Positions 21,422 through 33,028 of a stretch of 64,000 bases of DNA are shown here, piece after piece. The notes beneath the pieces were generated by a model. The model saw only the letters and a list, made by a program, of their open reading frames with translations. It was not told the DNA's origin and did no database searches. The DNA comes from Prillingera fragicola. Taxonomy: Eukaryota; Basidiomycota; Tremellomycetes; Trichosporonales; Trichosporonaceae. Numbering within the stretch: the first letter of the stretch is position 1; every line of letters starts with the position of its first letter. Where the stretch lies: the NCBI GenBank assembly GCA_002335605.1, contig BEDY01000011.1, positions 186,001 through 250,000 of the forward strand. Direction: 5' to 3'. A program made the translations under genes and the position numbers.

Positions 21422-23276
21422 CTATGGGAGAGCGATTACCTTCGGCCAGTCTCGCTGTGGCAACCACTCGCCGTTGGGGCCGAACCGTGGATTCGCACGA
21501 TAACTCAATCCATCGCCACGCGGCCTGCCAATGGGCACTGGTTGTCAGTCGCCATAGTCGTAACGTTTACTCACAGATCCACCCCATCCAGTTGGAGCCC
21601 ATTTCCTGTCTCCATAAATCCCATTTGGTACCCCATACCCAACGATCATTGACTGCCACGCCGCCATACTCTTCCTTCCACCTCCGCTTGGTCTGCCTCA
21701 TCTCCTTTGTGACCCAGAATGAGGAATTGAATGCTTGCTGCAGAACGATATCTTCTCGTCGTCGCTGCGTAGACGTCTCGAATGACTCGACAGTTGACTT
21801 CCCTGAAAGAATAAGAGTTACGTGCGTCGGAAGCATGAGAAGAAGTGTGAACACACAGAGGAAACCGCAACTGAAGTTAGCGCTACCATGACTGGGCACT
21901 CACATCCCCACAAGGGCAATCTTCTGTCCGTCGAGCGGTCCAGAGGTGCCGATGATGTCTATGAGAAGAATGACGGTGCAATACAAGCAGAAAAGACCAG
22001 ACCATAGGTTGAAGGTCACGAATACCTGAACGATGAGCTCTAGATACACATGACGGCTTACAGCGTGGTTTCCCCATCCGACGCAGCGTCCCACCCACAT
22101 GCAGTGGTCTGGTGTTGTCAGCAGAAGTAGGCGCTTCAGACATACGATCAAACTGCAAAATGCAGGTTCCACAGTGCCGACAGTGGTGTGCCCTGTCTGG
22201 CTTCACAATCCTGCAGTGTCGGCAATACCGAGGCTCTCCAGACACATATGGTACTGGACGGTGAATGTGTACTGGCCCCTCCGATTTGACAGGCACGTCA
22301 TATTGACGAGGACGCAGCGCTTCAGGTAGTGGGGCCAAAAGATCCGCAGGGATATGGCCATCAATGCTGGGTTGCGCTTCGGAGTCTTGCATTAGGGGGG
22401 GCGGTGGGTGCGGTGGGGGCAGTGGTGGCGAGGGCGGAGGCGGCGCTGTGCGGCTGAAGCGTGTGTCGTCGTCGTACATGGCATCCGACACTGGGTTCGG
22501 ATCCTCACTCTGCACTACCCACTATAACAGTCAGGGCCGATGCGGGGAAGTGCAACTCACGTCGATAGCCGCGCCAGCGGACCTGGTGATGATCTTCCCT
22601 TGGTCAGTGCCACAAATAGCGAGCAGCCATAATACTAACTGTGATGTATGACCACTCAAACATGAGCCATAGAACAATGAATGTGAAAAGAAGCCCGACT
22701 ACTTGTCAGACACTGGCATGCGTGAAGTGCGAGTGAATACTGTTGATGAAGACTCACTACCCGCCGGTCGGCTGTATACCGAGCCTGTCGCCTGTCGGAT
22801 CGCAGGGACGAACACCCTACCAACTGCAACGTAGAACGCCCATATTGAGATGACTAGAATGATACTGACAATGTATGAGCTCACTGCTGAGATTCTTTTA
22901 CGTACATCACCACAGACTTCCTCAAGATCCACGGGTCTTGACGGGCAGGCGTGCGGGTAGAGCTGCACCAGCCCTCGAGCTGTGAGGGTGGCGACATGGG
23001 GGTTATAGGAGCGTCGAAGACATACAGAGAGTGAAAAGTAGCAGCACCGATAAACGGCTGAGCTGGCCACTTCTTGACAGGCTGCGAAGGAGTGTGTTCA
23101 CGCGGCAAGGTCGTCTGCCTTTAGATGTCAGACATGTTGCTTTGTGAGGCTTGAGTGCGCCCCTGACGACATTTCACTGGGTTGAACCGCGGTCCACGTG
23201 GATTTGATTCCGCCACATTCGTCGTCTCCAGCGACACAACCCAAGTGTTCCACAGCCTTGCATCTTGACATTCCAT
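21422..23276 (-). CDS. DHHC palmitoyltransferase
   Basis: S-acyltransferase of membrane proteins, probably Golgi, vacuole or plasma membrane. The cysteine-rich core reads GEPRYCRHCRIVKPDRAHHC, CGTCILQFDHHCMWVGRC and VGWGNH; the DHHC is split by an intron after D-C. Two membrane spans precede it (IIILVISIWAFYVAVGRVF; LLFTFIVLWLMFEWSYITV) and two follow (VFVTFNLWSGLFCLYCTVILL; FSCGFLCVFTLLLMLPTHV). A Pro-rich loop (PPPPSPPLPPPHPPPP) sits before the core. The C-terminus, after an intron ending at an alternative CAG, reads RFGPNGEWLPQRDWPKVIALP, stop at 21422. The start is uncertain: ATG at 23276 (MECQDARLW) followed by a 63-nt intron (23115-23177, CTGAC branch) keeps the frame open; a shorter form begins at ATG 22997 (MSPPSQLEGW). 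Pfa3-like by layout. Confidence 0.88.
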
Positions 23277-23297
23277 CTCCCAGCATCCTCAACAAAA

Positions 23298-24898
23298 ATG
23301 GCACCTACCGTATACGTGGGACGTCTGACCCAGGGTGAGTGGGATCGCATTCCGAGGGAACGCGTGCTGAAACCTGCAGGGGTCACCAAGCAAGACATTG
23401 AAGACGTAAGAGCACGACGACCAACAGTTGCTGATTACAAGCACTTCAAGGGTCTCGGCAGAATTGTTGACATCCGCCTCATGGCCAACTTCGGTTTCGT
23501 CGAGTTTGAGAACGCTGACGTGAGTGAGAAGATCCGGGACTGTACGCTAACGTTGTAGGATGTCGACGCCGTCTGCCGTGCCCTCGACGGCAAGGAGTTC
23601 ATGGGCGAGAGGTAGGAATCGAGCGACGTGAAACAAGGCTAATAGACGAGGTTGATTGTTGAGCCTTCTAGGGAGTCTCGCCGTCGCGATACGTATGACC
23701 CGTGAGTCAACGTCCATGGCAACCTTATTACTTTCAACTGACATGCTGTAGCTCGTCGCGCCCCCCTCCTCGTGGCCCTCCCCGTGGCCGCGGTGTGCGC
23801 GTTCACGTTATTGGCATCAACGCGTCGACGAGCTGGCAGGTGCGGTTTTCAATCCCCTTCATTGAGATTTTAAAGAGGTCGCGTTGGCGTCGTTGGCCGG
23901 TTTATCCCACTCGCATACTTTCTTAGGCAATGGTTCGACCGTGGGATGTGGGTGCATGGTGTCACCCATGTGCCGGTCGGAGAGACTATCCTTTCAAAAC
24001 AAGTTCGGCAGGCCGAGAATGTGGCCACTGCACGCTTCTGGGCGGTTCAACTTTATGGGGCACTGGCGCAAAGGGGCGAGATCGGCGGACGGCGGACGGC
24101 GGACGCAAGGCTTGGCCTCTTTCATCTCTTCCTTCCACGCTTCATGCTCGGCGAACTGGTCTAACCTGTAACCAACAGGACCTCAAGGACTTTGCTCGCA
24201 ACGGCAACGAGACTGTCAGCTACGCTGACGTAGACCGCTTCTCGGGCAACGGGTGAGTACGGCTTGCAAGCGTCGACTGAAGTTCCAGTGTCATTGAGTA
24301 CCCGACCATGGTTGACGCCGAGGACGCCATCCGTCGCCTTGACGGCGGCGAGATCCACGGTGTTCCCGTCAAGCTTGAAATTGCTCCTGTGCGTTCTCTC
24401 AGGTACTACATGTAAGGGCATGCTGACAGTCAGGATGGACCCCCGGGTGGTGGACACGGCGGCGGTGGCTACGGTGGCGGAGGCGGCGGTTACGGCGGTG
24501 GCTACGACCGCCCCCCCCCCCGTGACTTTGGACGCCGTGACGACCGTGGCCCTCGTGACTATGGCCGTGGAGGCTACGATGACCGGCGCGGTGGCTACGA
24601 TGATCGCCGTGACTTTGGCCGCCGCGATGACCGCTACCGCGACGAGCGTCCCCGCTACGAGGACCGTCCTCGTGATCGCTTCGATGACCGTGCTCCCCGC
24701 GACGACCGCCCTCGTGACGACCGCCCTCGTGACGACCGCCCTCCTCGCGACGACCGGCCGCCTCGTGAGGACCGTCCCCGTGACGACCGCCCTCCTCGTG
24801 AGGACCGTGGTGGTTACGACCGCGAGCGCTCGCCCGTTCGCCGTGACCGCGACATTGACCGCCGCGACCGCAGCCCTCCTCCTGCCCGCGCCGAGTAA
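23298..24898 (+). CDS. SRSF1-like SR splicing factor (two RRMs, RGG/RD-rich tail)
   Basis: Nuclear RNA-binding splicing factor. RRM1: MAPTVYVGRL, then after two introns HFKGLGRIVDIRLM-NFGFVEFEN and DVDAVCRALDGKEFMGER. A spacer SSRPPPRGPPRGRGVRVHV leads to RRM2, a pseudo-RRM because it contains SWQDLKDFAR, the signature of SRSF1-type RRM2, and GVIEYPTMVDAEDAIRRLDGG. The tail is GGYGGG-rich then RDDR/PRDDRP repeats, closing with RERSPVRRDRD and SPPPARAE, so arginine-aspartate replaces much of the usual RS repeat. Seven or so exons. An intron of 339 nt (23840-24178) splits SWQ from DLKD and is far longer than its neighbours. Start codon lies 21 bp from the divergent palmitoyltransferase ATG. Confidence 0.92.
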
Positions 24899-25205
24899 GT
24901 GTGTTCTGCTCGCTCAATCTTGTGAATTTCCTCTGTCTCTTGTGAATGAATCAATGCGCGGCATGGCGTTTGGGGACGGGTGGGGATTAACAGCCGACAC
25001 AGGTGGTATTGAACTCGCGATTCGCGTTCGCCAGCGACACTGTCGTATTTCGTGTCCTTTGGCTTTCTTGCCTTTGCGCGTCTCCAGTCTTTTGCCGCAG
25101 CTCGTATTCCCTCGCCGATGAATGTTAATGGATGTGCCAGACACTACATCGTCTCAATGTTACAGGTCAAGTCCTAAACTGATGTCTGGTTGTCGCAGCG
25201 AGCCC
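24899..25205. other. Convergent intergenic, 307 bp
   Basis: Shared 3' flank of the SR gene (+) and the FHA gene (-). Nothing recognisable. Confidence 0.5.
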
Positions 25206-27592
25206 TCAATCCTTGTGCCTATAGTAGATGAAGCCCGCTACGGCAGCGACTAGGAGGACGGTCACTATTGGGATGGTCTGGAACTGTCAGTAGTGTTTCT
25301 CTCCATGGCAGCATAGACTTACTTGTGGCGGCGGGGCTTTTGAAGCGCCATGCTCTAGCGTCCGGTCGCCTCCGTGGTCCTTCTCGCCTCGCAACGTGTC
25401 CGCAGACTCGCGCCCACTCTCAGAGCTTTCCTTGTCGCCAAACGCATGTGGCGTCGATGAGCGAGTGTGCTTCTCCCTGGACATGCGTTTGACCCTGCTC
25501 AACGCATCCCGGCCAAGGTCCCGCGGCCGAGGTTGGCCCTCTGTTACCACGGGCGAGTCGATGTCCACCGCCTTCGGCGTCGCCGCTCCGGCAACACTGG
25601 CCACTGATCGGAGGCCACGCATGGCCAACGATGTCTTGGTGCTGGGGCGGCGGCGGCGGGGCTTGGTTGGTGGACGCGTGGCCATGTCGGCAAGCTCGAG
25701 CTCCTGGTCCGGCGAATCAAGGGCACGGCCATTGGGCCACCGGTTGTGGACTGTGAGGAGCTCGCCCGCCTCGACATCCTCGCCGCCAACATCCTCCTCC
25801 TCTTCGTCTGCCAACTCATCGTCGCTGAGATGCTCATTCATCTCCCGCTCCTCTTCCTCTTCCACAGCGCGTCGGCTGGCCTCCTCCCATTCGCGCACGA
25901 CCCCCCTAAGCCGCTCCCGCTCCGACTCCCAGCCATCACGCTCCTGCTTCCAGCGCTCCTCGAACTTGGTACGCCACGCCTCCCAGCGACCCTCCGCCTG
26001 TTCAACAGCTTCCGTGACGCGATCGGCAATACCGGTCTCGAGTGCGCCGACACGCTCAGTGAGAGTTTTGACGGCCACCATGGCCTCCCCATGCTGGACT
26101 TGAAGAGTTTTGGACAGCTGCAGAGCATTGGCCATTTCTGTAGTGAGAGACTCGATCCGAGCCACAAGCTCCGACGTTTGGGGCCCTCCGTTGACTTCCG
26201 CTTTCGGAGCGCTCTCGTCCTTCTTTGGCTGATCCTGACTGGTCGCCCTTGGTCGGCCATCCTCGTCTGGAACAACAGTGATAACACTGCGCGCGTCGTC
26301 GTCATCGTCATCATCGCCGTCATCGTCGTGCATGGCGTTGGAACCATGGCGCGGGTTGACCAGAAGCAGTTCCATCTCACGTTTGCTGTCTTCCATCTGT
26401 TGACGGACCTGAGCAATCTCGTGCTTGAGGAGATCCTGTTGCTGCAACTGTCCTTCCAGTTGGCGGATGCGGTCAATGTGACCGGCAAGAGAAGACTGCG
26501 TGTCGTTCATCTGAGCCTGAAGCGCAATGAAGGCAGCTGCCTGTGGCCCATGAGGGCCAGCCAAAGCGGCCTGGGCCTCTGCCGAAGGATCGCGGAACTG
26601 AGCTGGGATGTACTGTGCTGCTGAGCCATTCTGGCCTGGTGCCTGTCACTGTTAGTCATTGAACAGACCAGGCAGGGCACACTCACCAGCCCACCCCCAA
26701 GTGTGTCTTGAACGTCGCTCATGGAAGAAGTCAAGCCCTGAAGTTCCTGTCCAGTCTCCCTGCTCCGGTTGAGTTCACCCTGGAGCTTCTGTAGGACATG
26801 TTCGAAGCTAAGTCCGTTGGGCTTGCCGCCGGCGCTCATAATCGATGGGCCCATTTGGCTCAGAGGATTGGCCGCATTTGCCTGCGAAGACATGGACCCG
26901 CTGGCCGGCCGCCTCACTCCACGGGGATCATTGTTGTAGTGTTGCCATTCCCTGGGCGTCAGAAACCAAACATCACGAGTAACGTACCGTGCGCTCAATG
27001 CTGCATCGTTTGGCCCAAACACACAGTATGCCTTGGCAGAGACCTTGTGGTGGATGATGGTGCGGTTATCCTCGCTGATAATGTCGATGCCGAACTCCAC
27101 CATGTCCTCGCCCTTGAGCTCAAAGGGCTCGCTCTCGACGCCCTCTGGCGAGAGACGGACGCCATTGATGAATGTACCGTTCGACGACTTTACATCCTTG
27201 ATGAAGATCTAGACGGCGTCAGTTTCCGCTGTGCGTATGCTGCCTACCTTGCCATTCTGCTCCCAGATCTCGGCGTGCGTCCTCGACAGGACCTTGGAGT
27301 CAAAGTACGCGTTCCTCTCTCCGGGGACCGTCTTGTTGTTTGTCTGGCGCCCAATCTTGACCTGGACTTGTCAGCAACATACTCGCTGCAATCTAGAGCT
27401 CACCTTCTGACCAGATGGAAGATGGATCATCTTCATCTGGAACGTGTTTTGAATGGGCCACAAGTGCAGGCTTGGAAAGGGACCGCCCCACTGTTGCTGC
27501 TGGCCTGGGGGTTGTCCCTGACCATGCTGGGGCGGCTGTCCATGAAAGGGTTGCTGGTGCTGCTGCATAAGACTGGCTTGGTTGAGAGACAT
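25206..27592 (-). CDS. Tail-anchored FHA / coiled-coil protein (Far9/SLMAP type, STRIPAK)
   Basis: ATG at 27592 (MSLNQASLMQQHQQ), Gln/Pro-rich start. The FHA phosphothreonine-binding domain spans three exons: KIGRQTNNKTVPGERNAYF, SKVLSRTHAEIWEQNGK, then IFIKDVKSSNGTFINGVRLS; the G-R, S-R-x-H and N-G-T-x-I-N-G marks are intact. After a Gly/Pro linker come long coiled coils (about 26.56-25.85 kb: HIDRIRQLEGQLQQQDLLKH, then REWEEASRRAVEEEEE) and a basic, Ser-rich segment. The last exon adds one membrane span (TIPIVTVLLVAAVAGFIYYR) and the tail HKD, stop at 25206: a C-terminal tail anchor. FHA plus coiled coil plus tail anchor is the layout of Far9/Vps64, Sordaria PRO45 and human SLMAP, which place STRIPAK on ER or nuclear membranes. 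Confidence 0.88.
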
Positions 27593-28097
27593 GATAACGG
27601 GCTCAACCTAGTCGTCTATGAACGCAGACGGCAGGCGGCGAATTGAGCACACGAGCACGGAGGATTGTCGTTGCGGTGCAAGCGCGTACGACGACGTTGG
27701 GTAATGAATCGGCGGGAGATGAATATCACGCGTCGTAATGTCCCAGTGTAGAGAAAGGACTGTCTTTGCGGTCTCGTAAAGACGCGTTAACTTGAGTTTG
27801 GCAGTGTTATAGGACGTCTAGATGAATGGATGGAATGACGAGGACGTGACCATTGTGAGAAGCGGGAGAATTTGGTCCCGTCACAGTGGCCGCTCACCAG
27901 CCTGGAGCAACCTCGCGCTGCACTTGCCGTGACTGACTGCAGCAGCAGTGCTACGTGCATATAGCTGTGGCCATCAGGTGCTGCTGCTTCCTCAGAGAAC
28001 ACTACCGCGGTGCAAGTACAAATTCTTCTGCAAGGAGAACTTCTCTGCCCATGGAAATGGCACAGAATGGCCGAAACTCGTATCAATACATCAGCAT
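27593..28097. other. Intergenic, 505 bp
   Basis: 5' flank of the FHA gene and 3' flank of MPDU1 (both minus). No feature recognised. Confidence 0.5.
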
Positions 28098-29179
28098 CTA
28101 TTCAGCCTTGCGGGCCCATCTCCGCTCCAGATTACCCTCTTCCATTGCAGCCTTGATGGGGCTGGCAACAATTTCTGGTGACTCCTTAGGCACCATGATT
28201 GGAGGTTCGGCGCTCTTCCAGTAGGTAATCATCTGAATTGCGAGAACGACATTGAGCGTGGCGGCTCCAGCAAAGCCCCAGAAGATGAGAGGGTCCTTGA
28301 CTTCCTGCTTCGTAGTAAACAGTCGAGCCAAGCATCCCAGCAGGGCACTGAACACAGCAAACGCCGAGAGGTTGCCGGTCGAACGGTTGTTGTGATTCTC
28401 CATGATCTGGGGAGCTTTCGAGAGCAGCCCAAGTGGGATTGTCAAAAGTTGAAGGAAGGACACTGGAAGAAATTAGCATAGTCCAAGCGAGATCAGCTCA
28501 CGGGTGCCTTGTGGGCAGAAGGTATGTGACCACAGAAAGGAGCACGAGACAAAGATGATAATGGCACCGCCTGCCACTCGACGGAGATTCTGATTGCTTG
28601 GTGCCGAAAGAGGGTTCTGTCCTCCCAGACCAATGTAGCGGGATCCCTTGGGAGTCGACCAGTAAAGAATCATAAGTGTGATGATGATGTTCTGAATGGT
28701 GATGAAGAAGTTCTCTCCATATGTGGAGAAGGGGAATCCGCCTCGAGAGGCGTACGCGAGCGAGATTGCGTAGGACGCCGTTTCAAGAATCTTTTGTCGT
28801 TAGCAATGTGGGCCATGATCTACACTCACATAGGCAGAAAGTGACAGTCCACGAGCAGACTTTGTGCCCACAATCTTCATGATCTGCAGGAGTGTGAGCT
28901 AGGGGGCGAGAGTGCAGTCGAGTGCCGCACCTGGGGAATCTTGACAATGCTCCCTCCGACGACAATTCCAAAGCCCAGACCCTTGGAAAGGGCATACTTG
29001 AGGCACTCGACGTGTGTGATGTCAAAGTCGTAGACCAGGACATTGTAGCACTTGTCGCCAATGAGAGCGATGGCCGGTTCCCTAAGAAACCACGGGATGT
29101 TATGCGTCACGGACGTGATCTGGAAATCAGCACCCTGCGCTCCAATGTGATCCCTCACCGCTGAATGCAACCCGCTCAT
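28098..29179 (-). CDS. mpdu1: MPDU1-like mannose-P-dolichol utilization protein (PQ-loop)
   Basis: Polytopic ER membrane protein needed for use of dolichol-phosphate-mannose/glucose in N-glycan and GPI assembly. ATG at 29179 (MSGLHSAVRDH). Two PQ-loop repeats are visible: GIVVGGSIVKIPQIMKIV with SARGLSLSAYILETASYAI, and LLSKAPQIMEN with STGNLSAFAVFSALLG. Other spans: AISLAYASRGGFPFSTYGE, FITIQNIIITLMILYW, GGAIIIFVSCSFLWSHTFC and LIFWGFAGAATLNVVLAIQM. The C-terminus is charged (EEGNLERRWARKAE), not a clear KKxx signal. Four exons with introns near 28.46, 28.78 and 28.90 kb. Family call rests on the paired PQ loops and length (about 270 residues); function is transferred from the human and hamster proteins. 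Confidence 0.88.
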
Positions 29180-29454
29180 TTTGACCAAAAGGAGTGTGTA
29201 GGTTTGTCGGTGGAGACCATTCGGCGTTCGTTAGGATGTGTCGCGTAGCGCAGACACGGCGTCGCGTGGACGGCACCTCCACCATTGTTAGTGTTAGCCG
29301 GCTATTCAAAAGATGTTTCGACCCCCCCTTTAGTGGTCAACCTCCACCTTGCCCTCCACCGGCCATGATAAATCGACGGCCGACTGGTTGTGTGCACAAC
29401 AACTCTGATATGCGTATCATGCCCCAATCTACTATAGTTTCTAATGTATACCAG

Positions 29455-31476
29455 TTACGCCTTGAGACCTGCCATTTCTTGACTGGCAGCCTCAAGGCCA
29501 CCTTTGGCCAACCCGTTCAGCCACAGCTCCACCTTACGGATCCTCGCGTGAACGTCCATGCTAAGCTCCATGAATCCGAACATGGCTCGGTACGAGGTGT
29601 ACGAGAGCCAGCTCTGCACCAGCATTTTAAGAAGATGGAAAGTGATTCCTTCGCTCTTATAATCTAAGGCCACGTGCGCCTTGTCGTCCCGCCAGACTGA
29701 GAGTCAGCGCTGTGACATGGGATACGCTCACCTGCTTTGGCGCAGTATTGACCCAGAATCATGTAAATACGGTTGGCTCCGTGCGTGGTGGCCAAGCTGT
29801 AATCCAATGACCGCTGCAGGTCCGAAAGTTTCAAGATCATAACCAATCGCCTTGGCACTGTGCGAAGCAACTCGAATACCGAGCTGATGGTGCCCTCAGT
29901 CTCAGAGATAGCTGCTCGCAGCTGATCGATCTGGACCGCTGAAGCTTCGGCGTCGGAGAGCAAGCTTCCGTCCGAAGTGCTGCGCCCTTCCTTGTCCAAG
30001 CTGACACGACCCGTAATAGCACTTTCCAAGAAAGGATACTGGGGCGTCAGCTGTGTGGCCGAGTCCCAAACCTACCATTTCGTCGTCAATGTTTCCGACC
30101 AGCCTAGCGTACTTTTTGCGCCTCAACGTCGTCTTCTCAGACGTGGGAGACATCAAGGATAGCCAGAAATGGGCATAGTTTACGCGAAGGTCTTGAGGAA
30201 CGTCGAAGTACTGGCCGTGATCGAGGAGGCAAATGTCAAAGTTGAAAGGTGACGCTGACGTGGGAGCAGTGGGTCGAATCAACAGGTTGCCGTGATGAGG
30301 GTCGGCGTGGAAGAAACCATTAAGATACACCATCTGGGCAAAGATGCGGGCAATCTCCTGGCTGACCTGATTGCGGTCAATGTGGTGACGCTTGAGGTAA
30401 GCCAGGTCGTCGATCCTAGCGCCCTCAATGTACTCCATGACCAAGCAGCGTTGCTCTGCCCAGAAGACCTGAGGAAGATAAAGGCTGGTCCTTCCCTCCA
30501 ATTTGTGAAAGTCCTCGCGGCAGCGCTTCGAGTTGGCGGCCTCGTGACGAAAGTTCATCTCCAAGGGCAGCATCTCGTCCATCTCTTCGCCCAGCCACCC
30601 AAACTCAAAGTCGGGGAAGATGTGCTTGACCAAATGAATGGCAAAGTTGGTCGTTGCCATGTCGATTGCAGCAAACTCTTGCAGGTCGGCGTGCTGAACT
30701 TTCACCGCGACGGGAAGGCCGCTACGACGATCGATAGCCCGATGAACTTGAGCCAACGATGCCACTCCTATGGGCTGAGGATTGAAGTCGACAAAGAGGT
30801 CGTCGATGCCTAGACCAAGATCAGCACGGAGCATGGCGTCAATCTCTTCGACCGGGGTGGGAGCGCACTGGTCCTGCAGAGGAGTCATGGTCTCGGTCCA
30901 TTCCTTGGGAAGGACCTGTACCGCTGCCAGATGCTGTCCGATCTTGACGTAGACTCCCGAGTTCTTCTTGAGGGCCACGAGCATGCGCTCCGCCGATCGA
31001 CGGTGACACTCCTTACGGCCCTTGCGGCGGATAGCGCGCTCCTCATCGGTCAAGACACCATCGGGGCCGCCAAGCTTGTCCTCTGCTGCAAACGTTCGCT
31101 GATAGTCGATGACGTCGAGAATGACCGCTTTCATAATCCGAGTGCATCGTACCACCGCAAGACAGCTGTGACGAAAAGGCGAATAGACGTTGTAGAGAAC
31201 GGTAAGGAGCCCAAGGAGAATCAAAAGATTACGAAGTCGCCGTTTTCGCCTTGACAAGCCACACTCCAAAGCAGCAACGGTCGAAGCTTGGCGCAGTCGC
31301 ACGCCCGATACGATGTTGAGCTTTGGCTCCCACTTCACTCGGGGCCGTTTTGGAAGCGCAAGTGCAGGAGCTCTTGCAAGGACCAGCGAAGCTGCTGGTC
31401 TCGAGATAAGAGGGCGACTCTGAACACGAGGCCCCAAGGTCAGCCTGGCGGCCGACCTGCAGGCTGAGACTCGCAT
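29455..31476 (-). CDS. ABC1/ADCK (UbiB) family atypical kinase, mitochondrial, ADCK1/Mcp2-like
   Basis: ATG at 31476; residues 1-60 are rich in Arg/Ala/Ser/Leu with few acids, a mitochondrial presequence, followed by a hydrophobic stretch (LRNLLILLGLLTVLYNVYS), so an inner-membrane location is likely. Family motifs: KxGQ in SGVYVKIGQHLAA; the loop PIGVASLAQVHRA in place of the usual Ala-rich P-loop; VAVKVQHADL with the ATP lysine; CLVMEYIEGARIDDL; FHADPHHGNLL; LLDHGQYFDV. ADCK1/5-type members (yeast Mcp2/Cqd2) influence lipid and coenzyme Q distribution; this is family knowledge. One long exon 30.07-31.48 kb, then shorter exons at 29.74-30.04 and 29.46-29.70 kb, ending MAGLKA. Confidence 0.91.
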
Positions 31477-33028
31477 GGTTGTGGTTTGTGGGCAAAGATC
31501 AACAACACGGCAAGATTTCAGGCAATCAGTGACATTATTGCAGGGCCAGGGTGGTGGCAGGAGTCCGCCCCCGCATAATCTGATACGATGATTGTCATTA
31601 ATTAACGTGTCGTTCCTGTCATGTTTTCTGCCTCGTAGCTGGCAGTACAAATTCCGAGTTTTGCAGCATCCTCTGTTGTTATCTTCATGTATCATTCTCG
31701 GTCCCGTATTATTGTGGCCGTGTCTGGGCCAACCTTCTCCCGACATGGCTCTACAACTAGGACCAAGAGCAACTTCTTGGGGCAGATTTTTTGCCAGCTC
31801 ACTGTCTCGTACGCATTGTCAGTGCTACGACGGCGTGGTGTGCCTGGCCTGGGTCTCGCCTACATTTTCTTTCAATGTATCTTTCTACTATGCAGCTTTA
31901 CTCTAAGACCGAGCGCGTCTCGGGGCACGGCGCAGCAGGCGTTCTTCGCTCCCTAGTTTCGCCCTTTGAAAGAGTTGGCTTTGGGGCGAATGAAGCGTTG
32001 CCGGACATGACCGCTTGAGGACACGCGGCGACAGCACGCACTGTTCTGCGCCATCTTACCACCCTGTAGAGTACTCGTCGGCCGCCTCGTTCAGCGCAGC
32101 GTTTGTGGCCTGTGCTAGGCTGCCGGCCAAATGGCCAGGCCTTGTTTGTTCGGAAGGGGGTTTGTGCCACTGGACAGCTGCCACCATGTCCACGACAAGG
32201 CCACACACAACAGGATGAACCGGCCACAGGAACCGGCCTGGACGTCTGTCGTCGGGCGACTGCGAGCCGGCCGGGCTGGTCAATGTGGCAAACCCGGCTG
32301 GAAGCCACACATCCTAGATTTCTCAGCCACAGCTGACATAGAAGGGCAAGACTGCGCGATCACTACTGATCGATCCAAGACAAACTGTTGGTACCACCCT
32401 GCAACTACTCCCACCCGCCTGTCAGTCAGTTTTTTTTGCCTCTTACCTCTGCTTATCTGCAAGCTGTCCCACCCGGGGTTCGTCCCATTTCCCGAGAGAG
32501 ACACGTCAAGGCGTCAATGTGATGGGTTTCTGGAGACATGCGATGACAGCATGCAGTTGTGCGCGCCCTCTGCTCTGAGGTAGCGCCAACGACTTGATCC
32601 TGAACAGTACAATTTGCCCCAAGTGGCAAGATTTCAATATTAATTGATTCCGTCTGTCTTCCAGGGTCCCCGCATCCCCGGTGCCATTTCCCTTGTGGGA
32701 GCCCGCGGGGGTAAGGGCCGTGCGGCGCGGGGCACTAGCGAAGACCCTGAGATGACGACGCCCTGGACACTGGAGGCGTTGCCTCCTGGCTTGGGCCATC
32801 GCCGCCACCGTGCTGCAGGCCTTTGCTTGACACACCTTAGCAATCCCCCTCCCCAACCCCCCATTGGTTGCTGCGTCTTCCTCAAACGTTGACACTGCTC
32901 TCTTCCCACCACATTCAGTCTCAACTCGTCTGTCTGCACAATCTTTGCCGCCAGCTAGGACGGCGAACATCTACACACTTCAACATCCCATCGCCCCTTA
33001 CATCTACTGTCCCTCGCTCGGGTTAGGC
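31477..33028. promoter_or_regulatory. Divergent intergenic, 1.55 kb (ADCK / bHLH)
   Basis: No supported gene; open frames on both strands at 31.6-32.97 kb overlap and lack domains. Pyrimidine-rich tracts (for instance near 32430-32465) occur. The length suits a regulated transcription-factor promoter and long leader, which is inference. Confidence 0.45.

Noticed and set aside
23115..23133. Apparent 19-nt intron at the 5' end of the palmitoyltransferase
   Set aside because: A 63-nt intron using the same acceptor (23115-23177) with a proper donor opens a longer in-frame exon, so no ultra-short intron is needed.
24264..25121. Long Ala/Val/Thr-rich plus-strand frame over the SR tail
   Set aside because: Wrong frame of the GGY/RDDRP repeats; the correct frame gives the SR tail ending at 24898.
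32015..32970. Several 70-150-codon frames between the ADCK and bHLH genes
   Set aside because: Both strands open at once in GC-rich DNA; none shows motif or splicing evidence.
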